Assembly (NCBI GenBank): GCA_963678705.1
Contig: OY783205.1
Coordinates: 6,262,001-6,326,000, forward strand
DNA from: Panorpa germanica
Lineage: Eukaryota; Arthropoda; Insecta; Mecoptera; Panorpidae
Direction of reading: 5' to 3'
DNA: 64,000 nucleotides
This document shows positions 47,300 to 59,519 of the stretch, one piece after another; positions within the stretch are counted from its first letter, which is position 1, and each line of letters opens with the position of its first letter. Made by a program: the position numbers and the translations under genes. A model generated the notes under the pieces. That model did not search any database, had not been told where the DNA came from, and saw nothing but the letters and a program-made list of their open reading frames with translations.

Positions 47300-50200
47300 A
47301 ATATGCGAGTAGTTTAACAATCGAATTAAAACCCCCGTTGCTGTCTCTCAGGTAGCATGCCTACATTCATTGGCTGCCTTAGCAATTGCGAGGTCGCGGG
47401 AGGCAGAACTTTGCGTGGCCACAGGGTGGCAGATCTTTGCGAGGCCCTTGTTCTTTGTGTAATGTAAATTGAAAGAATTTTTGATGATGATTAACGAGAA
47501 ATGCAAATATTATAAATAAATAAATGTAGAGTTGTAAAAATTTATATTGGAAGATTTATTAACAAAGACAAAGACGACAAATATTAATAATGATAAACTA
47601 AGGTACTTAGTGTGTTAAATGATATATGCAGGGGTTCAAGTTTTCTAAAGCACGAGGCGCGAGATTCAAGTACATATATAGTAATGAATTGTTCTAGTTG
47701 GGTTGTTGCTCGAAGGTGCGAGGCCGCCCCTGCCCACATTTTTTTACTTACATTTCATCTTTTGATTTTTATTGAACCCGTTACAATAAACGTTACATAA
47801 GTCGAGATGCAATTATGATGTTGAGTGAAAGTAAAAGTACTTTCTCTCCATTCACTAATATTTGTAATTCATTTCTTTAGACCTTGAATAGACCTCTCGG
47901 TTCTTTAATTATAGGTGTCATAAAGAAAAAATCATAAACGACTCTTTTAAAAGAAATCGAATTGAAAAAAAATATAATAAAAAATACCAATTTTTTTTAA
48001 GCCTTCAGAGAAATAGCATCGAAGAAAAAATTTAAAAAGTGACCGAAATATTTAAGCTGGGTTAGACTGCTGTGTCTTTAGGTTCGAACACGGGACCGAT
48101 GCTATATTTTTTGGATTTAGTTGTTATCAAAATTAACTTGATGAATACATATAACATAACATAATACATAAAAAATACATGATAGCATAAATATTGCCAA
48201 CACTGTAGGAGGTCGCCTAGGTTCAGCCGACGATAATTAAAATTAATTTAAGAAAAGTAAAACTAAATTTTATACGGTTCTTTTAACATTTATCCGAAAA
48301 AAACGGTTTATTTAAAAATCATTCACAATTTTCGAATTTCTAGTAGCAAGTAGTATTTTTTCTATTTATCATATCACTCAAGGTTTTATGACATTTAAAT
48401 ATAAATACAACATTTTGTAAAAAAATGCAGGGGTACTGCACGAGAAGTAGATTCCAGAAAATAATTTGTAGACCAGAAATACACGGGTATATAAAGTATC
48501 AAGGCAGCAGAACACCTTTCCAAAACATTGAATTATGATTTAAATGTTGCTGTAAGCATATTGCGCTCCTGATACTTCAGTTAACAATGCTGCTCGATGA
48601 TTATTGTTGATGATGATGCCTAGACACATGTTGCGAAACAAATTACCAGGGTCTCAGAAATAGAACTAATCCAAGAGATATATAATACAGTTTATCTGAT
48701 TATTATATATGCGCTCCTAGTATTGCAAACTGAGGAAACTTGTTGTTTGTATTTTGATGGTGCAAGTTTGTTTGCACAATTTAATTTCTATGAACGAACT
48801 ATTTTGCCGTTCAATGAATCATGCCGGCAATTAGACAGATACTAGTTATATAGTCAGTCTACTAATACGACAAATATCAATGATTTTTTGGAAAGGTTGG
48901 TAATTGGGCATTTTTGGTATTTGTTGGTTTGCCGTTTTTGGTATCAATTAAAAGGTTCTACTTACTCCGAGTTCACACATGCAATGTTCGGTATTTGTAT
49001 ACTAATCTGCATGCGTGATATCGACACATCGAAGCGTACGAATATTTGCTTTGGCCAATTTCGAGCTTTAGCAATATATGTAGGAGATGGCCAATATTAG
49101 TAAACTCGCTGTATCTTCGGTGAAGGCGTAATTTCTCAATATCCGAAATAATATGGTGTCATCATTTATCATACTTCAGTGTAAAGGCAATATTATGGAA
49201 ATAGACCTTCTTACAATTAATTATAAATAAAGACGAAGATCATATTTATTGTTTGTTTAGTTTGTACTGACATGCTTAGGTTTTAAATGAAAGAAACAAA
49301 TTGTCTAAAAACAATAGATAGGAATGACTGAGATAGCAATCTAATATTTACCAATTTATTAGTGACTCGATGATAAAAGTAGAAATGTCAAAATGTTCTT
49401 CCGTCCGTCGTGACTTAGCATTGCATTAGATTTAATTTTTGCGATCTTTATAATGGTAAAACACCTGTATCTCCTCGGGCAAATGTTATTTGGTTGTCGA
49501 AACGTCCTTAAACGTCAACAAATTACGGATTAACAAACCATAGGAACATAATTCCGTTCTGATAAAGACCACTTGCAAAGCGATTCTAACATTCCAGTGG
49601 GTGCATACGAATCACTTGATTGACTGCAAATGAAGTGGATACTATTTCCATTCATATGAATAATCTATTTATTTTGTACAAACATTCCTGTGAGAGCGAG
49701 TTTAACATTTTCTATATATCCAGAAATCAGAAATACCTCCAGAATAATTTGTTCTTCGGAGCTTCAACCATGTAATGATGAATCATGGCCTTTAAGTACA
49801 GATAAATTTAAAGATTTAGGGCAATATTTTTAGACATCAGCAAAACTAATTCTATGTACTGCAATCACTTCAAGTGATCAAGCGGTGGTGGGGAGGTTTT
49901 GATAGTAATTATAAAAATGTGAATTAATTACATATAAATGCATGTAAAATAACTAACATTAATTAATGGCAACTATTATTAAAAAGAGATAATAAATATA
50001 AAAGCATAAATGTATGCGAGATAGACCATTGTCGTGGGATACATAATCAGATTCTATGCAAACAATCTATGTTTGAGCCCAAGTTAAAACCAACACATTT
50101 GATAAAAACTTCCAATGCAATATTCTCAATTGTGGAATTTTATGAAATTTGTTCTTTCAGTTCCAAGCCACTGATATATAAAAACAATATAGTATACTCG

Positions 50201-51300
50201 TACTTCATGAAATCCTATTCGATACAAATTGTATAAAGTGTGCCGACAACTGGTTCACACTAATGGTCTTGATTTAAACTCATTATTTCTAAATATACCA
50301 TTTCAATGAAGAGCTACTGAAAATAAGCAACCTGGAATGGACAAAAGAAAGGGAAGAAAAACTAATTAAATGAAAACAGTACAAAATATTCAAACAAGCC
50401 GCAAAAAAGTAAAGAAGTAACAATAGAACACCTACTGATACAATGCAATAAATTTTACCAAATAAGAAATATTTACAACTGAACTACAACGTTACGTTGC
50501 TGATCCAGCGTACCCTTCAACATTTGATGCGATCAATTTTTATGCGTCTGATGCGAGTCGTGCATGTTAACAGTCAACAACATATTTTACGTATTACATC
50601 CATATTAAAATACTAGTTTAAATCTTAAAACAAAATTGGTTACGTTGCCTCCATTTTTTCAATGTATTCACATAGTGTTGTTTCAATTTCTTAAGACGAT
50701 CTTCACTCAGTTGTGCAGATAGTAATTAAATGGCGATGATGAAGTTCGGGCACTATTTACAATCTGTATCGTTAAGTAAACCTTGTACTGAGCATTTATA
50801 AACTCATTTAAAAAATATCTTTCCCGTGATTGGTTTATTTTTTATTTACTGATTATGATATGAATTTAAATTGCAACTTTGTTAATGTTGTTATAATTGT
50901 TCGTTACATATTTATACTTTTCGTTAGTTGACTGTGGTATAATAAATAAATGGTAAATCATTTTTATAATTTAAACTTCAGTTATGTTTTGAATTGGGAA
51001 ATGGCCAAGGGCACAACGGTCGTGTTTGTTTGCGCTACGAAACAGCACGTTCTGTATTGTAGATGTATCAGGGTAGCATACCTGAAAGTGCTACATTACA
51101 ATCATGAAAACACATCTTTTATTTGCTCAATAGTTCATGATATCCTGTTATTTATATCTGTAACCTTCTGACAGAATTCTTACAATATTTGTAATTAATT
51201 TATTTATTTAATTTTATTTAAGAGCTAGCTACTTATGTCTTATCCTTACGTCTTATAAACCGTCTGATTGAATTCGTAACATTATTGCTAAGAGCATTTA
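47300..51300. other. AT-rich stretch without recognised genes
   Basis: No supportable frame. A degenerate EHLLIQCNKFYQ reading near 50425-50465 may be a LINE scrap. Several gcgctcct motifs (48563, 48711) recur with those at 45531 and 45639, without an identifiable element. Confidence 0.5.
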
Positions 51301-51328
51301 TCGCTGAATATTTTTGTAGTGGAAAAAG

Positions 51329-51620
51329 TGCGTTGGCTGTCAACGCCGGTAAGTACAATAATCAAAATTTGACGAAAAAAAGTTTACAAAATGTTAAAAC
51401 TAAGTCGTTGTTGAAATAAAAAAATAATATTTTTTTTGTAAATATTTTAAAATTATTTCTGAAATTAGGTAATTTTTAACTGCATATAACTTAAGTTTGG
51501 TTTGATATATTGAAAAACCGATTCAACAACAACGTAGATTGCACCTTCCTTAACAATATTCTTTTATAGTAATTAACTATTAAACTTTAAGCAAAGAGGA
51601 AGACGTTGGCAGCTAATGCA
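51329..51620. mobile_element. 292-bp MITE, copy 1
   Basis: Imperfect inverted ends TGCGTTGGCTGTCAACG and CGTTGGCAGCTAATGCA; the whole body matches 61955-62259. No coding content. Confidence 0.7.
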
Positions 51621-52864
51621 TTAAAACATGAATTTTTTTTTTTAATCTTTAAGTCTTGTTAGATAGTATCAATAATTTGTATATCTTTAATTTTATTTAA
51701 CAACGACTTACTTATGTCTGATCTCCTGTTATTACATCTTACTGTGTTCTAACTGCCTTTGGACTGAATTCTTAACATCATTATTTGACTTGATTTGCTA
51801 GATAGATTTAATATAAAGCAGAACCTCGAAAATTCCTCGGCATTTAATAATCCAGCTGCAAAGTCCCGTTTCCATAAACAAAAATTCATGTTGTAGAGCA
51901 GTTTATTCTTGCGAGAACAGTAGATTTAAATCGACAAAACATTGATATTCAATATAATAAATATTCAATACTTGAATCTTTAATTCAAATGAAATTTTAT
52001 ATTCTTTTGTATTATTATATTTTTCTTCAAATCACTTCCTAGAATGAGAAATTTATATACTTATTAAACTGCTTTTTGCTTGTTAAAATGATTTTTTTAT
52101 GCATATAATAGTTTAATAAATGAAAAATTACCTATAATTAATATCAAATTTATATTAATTCAATTTAAATTCAAATTAAATATTTTGAAAAAGAAATAAT
52201 AAATTTGGCAACGCAGTAAATTTACGTGTGTTAACGCATGCGTGATTTGGTTCTTCGACAAATAAATTGTTATATTTTATATAATATTTATTGAGATTTT
52301 GAATTTTCCGCTTAAATTGGCATTTGCAACATTGCCGGCTCATAACCCACAATTACTGTTTCTTACTGGTTTTATTTAAATACTTTCATATACGAGTATA
52401 GGTATCCTTTTGATAATTTTCTTTTTGCAATAGTTACAGAAAAGATTCTTTTATTTACACTTAGTTTTTGAAAGCCGTGTCACCTTTTTTTTATAGTTAA
52501 AAGTTATATTATGTGGTGAAATTGAGCAAAACATTATGATTTGTATGGAAAATGACTATTTTTAATCATGTAGAAAAAGAAAACTATGAACCCTAAGTCT
52601 CTACAATTTTGAGACAGCATGTATTTTTACTATTTGTATTGACCCTCCAAATTTTACAACGTTTTCATCATTTACGTTTACGTCCTACACCTCCTTAAGG
52701 AAAGACATTGAATATAAAAAATAATATATTGAAATAACAATTACATAAAAAGTTTATACAAAATGCATCTGAAGTTCCATCTGAATACACAGTAATTTTG
52801 TCAATTTTGAATTAATAACATCACTATTTCGTAAAAACATTTTAAATTTGAAAAAAAAATAATG

Positions 52865-53400
52865 TTATTGTTCATCGCAGCCATCATTAGCGCGGATAAT
52901 AGCATCAAGTCTGTCTGAGAAAGCTTCACACGTCCATTCGCGAAGAGCGTCAATATGGTGTCAACCGTCTCATATATTTAGTTGATACTTTGGCCTACAG
53001 AATGAATTATATGGAAAAATGGAAATGAATTATATGGAATTAAATGGAACATGGAGGCCATTGTTGTGAAGAAATGAAGCTAGGAACATTTTCTTGTAAA
53101 AAACGTTATATTTGACGGGATTTATGAGATGGTGCCGAATCTTGTTGAAACGTCCAATGGTTTCTACCGAATTCTACCGTTTTCGTGGCCAATGTAACAA
53201 AGCATCGTTTAAAATCTTTTCACGGTAGATTTGTAGATTTACCTTTACGCACTGTTCAATGAAAACTAGTGGTGAGAGTCATGTGGCAGTTACCTGCATC
53301 AGTGATGCAGACGCTTGCTTTCGCAAAGCAATTCGCTTGTCTAAATTGTCTTTTGATTTGCACTCCAATCATACACGACGATTGATAAATTATTAACTAA
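52865..53400 (-). pseudogene. Tc1/mariner transposase relic
   Basis: Minus-strand reading in order: PLVFIEQCVKVNLQIYREKI, then LHWPRKR, TFQQDSAPSHKSRQ with the second catalytic Asp, and FISSQQWPPCS. Order and motifs match the core of Tc1/mariner transposases. Multiple stops; termini not identified. Confidence 0.75.
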
Positions 53401-53568
53401 TTATGTAGCTAATCTTATTTACTAAAAGAAAAGTAAGCCTAGCTACCCGGTAGTCTGTTTTTTTACGCAGTGTTCTTACAAGCCCACTACTAACTATATA
53501 TAGTTGTTACTGAGTACTACCGTTCCGGAACAGATACATTGACATTTGCCTGGGTGAGTATCAGAGCA

Positions 53569-53690
53569 GCATGAAATCGCAATTACTTCTAGTACGTGAC
53601 CATTGGTATAATGTGTAAGAGCAGGTTATTCATGATGTCTTGTTTATTCGAACGGTGATTTACTGAGCAACTGTTTGACGCTAATTCGTC
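53569..53690. repeat. Dispersed repeat also seen at 61626-61745
   Basis: About 120 bp with similar order of words (GTATCAG-GCAGCATGAA, AGCAG-T-ATG, GAACGG-A-TTTACT). Possibly an old retroposon; ends undefined. Confidence 0.4.
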
Positions 53691-54242
53691 GGTTGCGTCG
53701 CTTATTTAAATTTAATTCGATGCAACTGTACGAAAACTATTGTGCCCAAAAAATTTTTGCTGGATAGAAGGTTTATGTACATTTTTAAAGTAGTGAGAGG
53801 GTTATGCAGCAGCGAGAAGATGAGAGGTTTATCGATGAAAAAATTAAACTGTTGCAATTTTAAAACAAACTTATATAAAAAAAATGATGGGATAGGATAA
53901 TACAGACATATTTCCAAATTATTATTTTTATTAATGTACTTTTATTAATTTTATTTCTGTTTTCTGTGACATGTGTGATTTTTAATAAAGATATTTTAAC
54001 TTTAGTTTTCTTCTTTCTTACTTACTCTGTTTTGCATATTTATTTTGTTTTCTTTGATTTCACATATCCAGATGTTCTCAAATCCGGACAGCACGGATGA
54101 CTGGATAAGAGAGTTGCTACTGTATTTAAATTTATTTGTATCAACGAGTTAACTTGAAATTACGATCTACATATGTTTTATGTTACATTTATTTAATATG
54201 AACACATAAATAGTATTCAATAATTAACTAAAATATCAAATA

Positions 54243-54457
54243 TAGTTCAAATATCGAGAGTGCGGCGGCGACTTATACTTAAAAGGGGTTATAAAAGCGG
54301 TATAAATTCTATAATACGATAATGAATTTTATCTTATTCGTTTCTATATACATTATAGAAAAATAAGTCAGTTAGTGCTGTTTAGTTATATCCGCAGTTT
54401 ATACTCCACAACTTGTTTTAAATATGAGTTGCCGATGAACTCTCGTAATTTGAACTA
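54243..54457. mobile_element. 215-bp mariner-type MITE
   Basis: Inverted ends TAGTTCAAAT/ATTTGAACTA with TA on both sides; inner arms are similar over about 60 bp. Related end at 35625. Confidence 0.7.
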
Positions 54458-54544
54458 TAGAAATAGTTGTTGTAAATAAATACCCCCAGTATCCCAAAAG
54501 TCATAAATTATACCCTTAAAAACTCCTAAGTCAGGACTGTGACC

Positions 54545-54626
54545 CAGTGGCGCAGCTAGGTAACCAAAGGCCCCGGTGCAAAAAGAAACTGAGGCCTTAA
54601 CTAAACTGTTTAGGTTTTATCAAGTC

Positions 54627-54701
<75 letters not shown>

Positions 54702-55177
54702 AGTAATTCATAAAATGTTTCACTCATGTAAATCAGGTTTGTTCGATCACGATCATTGTTCGCAAGACTCAGAAATACGGCCACCGGTTATTACTGCATA
54801 CCTCACAACAATGGTCTATCTTCGATAAATCTAAATCTAAACAATTTTTTTTATAAAATGAAATAAAACCTGTGATTTCTCAAAAGCCTCAATGTAAAAT
54901 AAAAAATTCAAAAGTTCAATATATGTTTACTGGTTCTTTGTAGTTTTTCTAAAATTTAACGAGATCATTTTCTTATTATAATCTTTTAGCCAAATTTTAG
55001 AAAATATTAAACGGTAACTCTCAAACCTACAGTACTACCTTAAAGTCGTGTTGCAATCTGTTTTATTTACATTCCAAAGGTGGGAGAATTTTTAGCTAGT
55101 ACAATACGAGTTCGCTGGTCAGGGTCCGAGGGCCCCAGTGCCCAGCACCGACTGGCCCATACCTAGCTGCGCCAGAG
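54545..55177. mobile_element. hAT-type MITE, copy 2
   Basis: Starts CAGTGGCGCAGCTAGG and ends ACCTAGCTGCGCCAGAG, with an exact 8-bp target duplication CTGTGACC (54537-54544 and 55178-55185). The body matches 42900-43420 in reverse. Contains an AT microsatellite (54631-54700). Confidence 0.85.
54631..54700. repeat. (AT)n microsatellite
   Basis: About 34 uninterrupted AT units inside the hAT-type MITE. Confidence 0.95.
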
Positions 55178-55254
55178 CTGTGACCCTTGCGTGTTATGCA
55201 TGTAGTGTCGGAGACCCACGCTAAGTCAATGAACCACTTGACTTAAAACTCTTA

Positions 55255-55822
55255 GGCCCGGTTTTATGGTTCGTCTTACTACCGAACTAAATAGCTAACT
55301 CCCGAATTAAACGAAAAATGGGTTTTATCATCAAGGATAAAACTCGGAACTAAAATCGCGGATTAAGATATCCCGTCATAAATCAAGGTTTAAATATTTA
55401 ACCCGGAGTAAGTGTGCAACAGAGATAAAATATCATGCTATCTCAGCCAGTTTAGCTATCATTATTATAATATTTTAGGTTATAATATTAAATTATTGTT
55501 TATTATGAATTTTGTGAGTGACCATAATCAATTATCAATAACAGATGATGAGGAAGATCAGCTATTATACATATATTGTACTAAGTTGAGAAATCCGTCA
55601 TTTTTAAAATGTTTTAAAACAATAATTAAACTGAATCTGGCATTCCCATGGGTTTACAACTGTAAACAAATATTCGAATTTCATAAAATATGGTTTACGT
55701 CTCTACTAACTAACACGGAATTAAATTTGAATGATAAAACCCGCTACAAAAATAGGTACCGAACTAAACTAACTCAAGCAATAGATCAATTTCTATCGAA
55801 GATAATTGAATTTGCCATGTAA
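55255..55822. mobile_element. Truncated, internally deleted Harbinger derivative
   Basis: Starts GGCCCGGTTTTATGGTTC after TTA, equal to the inverse of the right end of the 56368-59516 element. It continues through the transposase start region (SDHNQLSITDDEEDQL), then jumps to the partner-gene 5' region in inverse orientation. The far terminus is lost just after a GGTACCGAACTAAACTAACTC tract. The frame through it is not a gene. Confidence 0.8.
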
Positions 55823-56176
55823 TCTTAATATATATAAATTACGTGTCACTGTGTTGTCCGCTATGGACTCCTAAACTACTTAACCGATTTTAATGAAATT
55901 TGTACACCGTGTGCAGTTTGACCCAACTTGAAAGATAGGATAGCTTACATCTTAATTTATTTATCTTATTGCTAATTATTTGTCTATTAATTATCTGTAT
56001 ATGACATATGACATCGGGCGACGATGATGGCGACATCTGTTGACTAGATTGAGTAAATATTCTGTTTAGTAAATCGAAATCTGTTGACTAGATTGAGTAA
56101 ATATTCAATAGATGGCGCTATGTAATGTAATATGACAAAAACGTTAGTCACAGCAACGCGTGGCCGGGACAGCTAG
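55823..56176 (+). mobile_element. Small non-autonomous Helitron
   Basis: Starts TCTTAATATATATAAATTAC after A and ends GGCCGGGACAGCTAG before T, the canonical A/T insertion with TC...CTAG ends. 354 bp. Same family as the pair in intron 3 of paralog B. Confidence 0.9.
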
Positions 56177-56622
56177 TAGTGTATATGTTATTAAAGTATC
56201 AAAAGGACACAGCACACAACGTATAATACTAACAAAAGTTTTAATTCAACTAAATAAGTAAGATTCAATCAAATCAAAACGAAACAAACCAAATTAAAAA
56301 GAATAAATAAAAAAGATTAGAAAGAATAATTAGTGTTAAATAAATAGTTAAGTGTTAAAGTGTTTAAGGCCCGGTTTTATGGTCTTTTATTTACTTCGGG
56401 GTTACGAAACCCCGAGTTAGCTTAGTTCGGTACTTATTTTTGTATCGGGTTTTATGGTCCAAATTTAATCCCGGGTTAGTTAATACTGAGATAAATAAAT
56501 AAACCGTAACGTAAACCATTCATTTTACGGCAAGTGGTACGTAGTAGATTTAAATGTTTATGAAATGGGAATATTTGTTTACATTAGTAAATGTCAGATT
56601 CAGTTTAATTATTGTTTTAAAA

Positions 56623-57896
56623 ATGTCTGACAAGAGAACACGTACGTTTAATTTCTCTATTGAGGATTGCCAAGTTCTAATAGATGCGGTGGAAAGTTTC
56701 AAGCCAATTGTTTTAAACACGAAAACGGATGGAGTCACTTCCAGAATTAAGGTATGTACTAATTGTCTAATATTATTATTGCAAGTATTTCATATAAATA
56801 AAGAAAAATAATTACTAGGAGAAGGCTTGGGATGACATTACGGCTATGTTTAACACCAGAAGCGTCTTGCAGAGGTCTAAAGAAAACCTTAAACTTAAAT
56901 TTAAGGCAATAAAAAAGGATGCAAGAAAATTATCAGCAGCAGATAGAAAATCAATATTTGGTACAGGAGGTGGACCGGCAACAAATCCGCAAATGAACAA
57001 TGTCCTTTACAGAGTTAAAGATTTCATTAAGTTATCGGCTGAGGGTGAAGAAGGTATATTAGATTCGGATATTATAAATTTACCTGGTATGTAATTTAAC
57101 TCATGTACTCAATACATTTATTCTCGATATGATATTTCTATGCATATAAATACGTGTAATTTAAGGTCCGATACCACATACCCAAGAGTCTCGTATGGCA
57201 ACAGATGAGGGAGCATATGTTAGAGAACTAATGCAAGAAGAGGATACTGAAGGTAAAGTAAAAATATTATGTGGTTTTGAAAATGTTTACTTAAAATTAT
57301 GAAGACGAATAAATAATTATTATACTTCATTATAGAGCCTGTACAGCAACATAGCTGGGATGATTATACACCAGCTATGTTGTCCATGAAGGTGCATCCT
57401 TTTTTAAAAGAACCCAACGAAAATAATGTGCTGAGTCAAACTCCAATAAACGTAGAAGCGTCAACGTGTAATAATAATAACATTGATAATGATATATGTT
57501 ACAACAATAACAGATACAATAATAAACATATTAATTATAGCAAAAGTGATCAGCAACGAAGATGCAGCAACACCGACGCATGCTGTTCAACTAAAAAGAA
57601 GACTCCCCAGTTTGCCAATTACACAGACAATTAAGCAGTCAAAGAAAAAGCAAAAAATTTCTTCAAGGGTTGAAGCGAGAGCAAATGTAGCAGAAACGCA
57701 AATACATCTTCTCGAAAAGGAGCACTGGGAAAATGAGAAAAGAAAAAATGAACTCCATGAGTTACAAAAAAAAGAACACAGTGAAAATGAGAACAGGAGA
57801 AATGAAATACATATATTACAAAAAAAAAAAATAGAAATAGAATGTGAAAACATTAAATTAAAATTACTAAAAAAAAATCTTGAAAATAAAAAATGA
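56623..57896 (+). CDS. Harbinger Myb/SANT-like DNA-binding partner protein
   Basis: Spliced gene: exons 56623-56751, 56819-57086, 57166-57252 and 57336 onward, all with GT/AG borders and agreeing phases. Exon 1 plus 2 encode a Myb_DNA-bind_5-like domain (FNFSIEDCQVLIDAV, then W-DDI, RS-ENLKLKFKAIKKDARK). The middle is acidic. The last part reads in a different frame as a coiled coil rich in E, N and K (57640-57896, repeating LQKKEHSENENRRNE). Between about 57480 and 57600 the frame must change, by a short intron (ATTATAG at 57535-57541 is a possible acceptor) or a frameshift. In this family the protein helps bring the transposase to the TIRs and nucleus. Start chosen at MSDKR; an in-frame ATG at 56554 would add a hydrophobic extension. 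Confidence 0.75.
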
Positions 57897-58031
57897 AAGA
57901 ATACTTTATAAAGATTATTTCAATTAAGATGATATATTATAAATTGTACAATTAATACATAATAAACTATAGTACAAAAAATATATATATATATTTATAT
58001 ATTAGATAATATTATATATTAATTTAGACAA

Positions 58032-59257
58032 TTAGGTATCCCTGTTTCTAATTCTGTCGCGAAAATAGGAAATAAATACATTTCTGCTTCCAATCTGGCT
58101 TCCATTATCTTCAACAGTAGCAGAAATATTCCCTTCGGAAATAGCTCTTGCAAGTGATACTCTTGTTTCTGAATCTTCTGGTGGCTCTTGTTCTTTCTCC
58201 ATTATAGCAATATTATGCAATACTGCACATGCTACAATTATGCCTTGTACTGCTGTCTTCTTTAACCGAATACCCATAGCTAAGACTGGGAATCTTCTTT
58301 TCAATACACCATATTGTCTCTCCACAACATTCCTCGTTCTAATTTGCGACTCATTAAACAACTGGTGTTCAGGTAAAGTGCAATGCCTCAGTGGTGGTAT
58401 CATAAAGGGTTTGCATGCATAACCAGAATCACACAATAATACATTATTGCCAAATACTCCTAACTCAAACTGCGATTGTATCCTTGAATTTTCAAAAATT
58501 GTAGAATCATGAGTTGAGCCAGGCCATCTGGCTACAACATCTAGGATTTTCAAGGAATGATCAGATATTGTTTGTACATTGTACGAGAAATATCCCTTTC
58601 TATTCCTATATACTTCGGCATCGGCACCTCCTGGAGATTGTATTTTAACATGGGTGCAGTCTATGGCTCCTATTACCCTTGGAAAGCTGGCTATGTTGTA
58701 AAAGCCCATATTTACTGCTTGCATTGTTGTTGGCATTTTCACATACGCTGGTCTTAATTCTGCTATTGCAGTAGTGACTCGGTGAACTGTTCTAGATGCT
58801 GTTGACTTATGCACTCCAGAAAAATCTCCAACCACAATTAAAAAACTCCCTGTTGCATAATATCTCAGAGTCAATAACAACTGATTCATTGGAGATAGAG
58901 ACGTAGTATCATTTCTGAAACACATACACAGATAACTAGTGTGCATTATTTTAAGGTTATGCTTAAGTGATTTTACAGTATAAGTATATACATATAGCTG
59001 TGTTTTATATATTACCTGCTACTTGAAAATTCCAACTTGTCATTAATGAGATCTAAAATCTTCAATACAGTTGCCTTTTGGAAGCGAAATTTTTCATAGA
59101 AATGCATGTCATTTAAGTCATGCAAATAATTTGGTTTTTTTTTAATAATTTTCTTATTTCTCAACTTAATACTATATTCGTATAAGAGCTGGTCTTCCTC
59201 ATAATCTGTTATTGCTAATTGATTATGGTCACTCACAAATAATAAAGAATTCATCAT
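58032..59257 (-). CDS. PIF/Harbinger DDE transposase (two exons)
   Basis: Exon 1 is 59257-59016 and exon 2 58914-58032, with donor GGTAAT and acceptor TTTCAG; the joined frame gives 374 residues with no stop. The N-terminal helical region is followed by STASRTVHRV (HTH-like). The DDE_Tnp_4 core has VIGAIDCTHVKI (first Asp), WPGSTHDSTIF, LLCDSGYA (second Asp) and NVVERQYGVLKRRFP (Glu), with LHNIAI at the C-terminal helix. All catalytic residues are present and the length is normal for the superfamily. It converges with the Myb-like gene, leaving about 135 bp between stops. The element is a plausible source for the deleted copy at 55255. Confidence 0.9.
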
Positions 59258-59519
59258 AAATAATTTAATTTATTAATATTATAACCTAAAATATTATAAT
59301 AATGATAGCTAAACTGGCTGAGATAGCATGATATTTTATCTCTGTTGCACACTTACTCCGGGAGTTAAACATTTAAACCTTGATTTTTGACGGGATATCT
59401 TACTCCGCGATTTTAGTTCCGAGTTAGCGTTAACCCTTGACCATAAAACTCATTTTTCGTTTAATTCGGGAGTTAGCTATTTAGTTCGGTAGTAAGACGA
59501 ACCATAAAACCGGGCCTTA

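Larger units (their letters stand above)
56368..59516. mobile_element. Near-complete PIF/Harbinger element
   Basis: Terminal inverted repeats GGCCCGGTTTTATGGT at both ends, flanked by TAA (left) and TTA (right): consistent with the TWA target preference but not an exact duplication. Internally it has convergent genes for a Myb/SANT-like protein (plus strand) and a DDE transposase (minus strand), the two-gene plan of autonomous PIF/Harbinger elements. 3149 bp. Confidence 0.9.

Noticed and set aside
48080..48110. GGTTCGAACACGGGACC resembling a tRNA B-box or T-arm
   Set aside because: No A-box, cloverleaf or acceptor stem could be drawn around it.
55412..55822. 136-residue plus-strand frame
   Set aside because: Chimera of the Harbinger transposase start and inverted partner-gene leader across a deletion junction.
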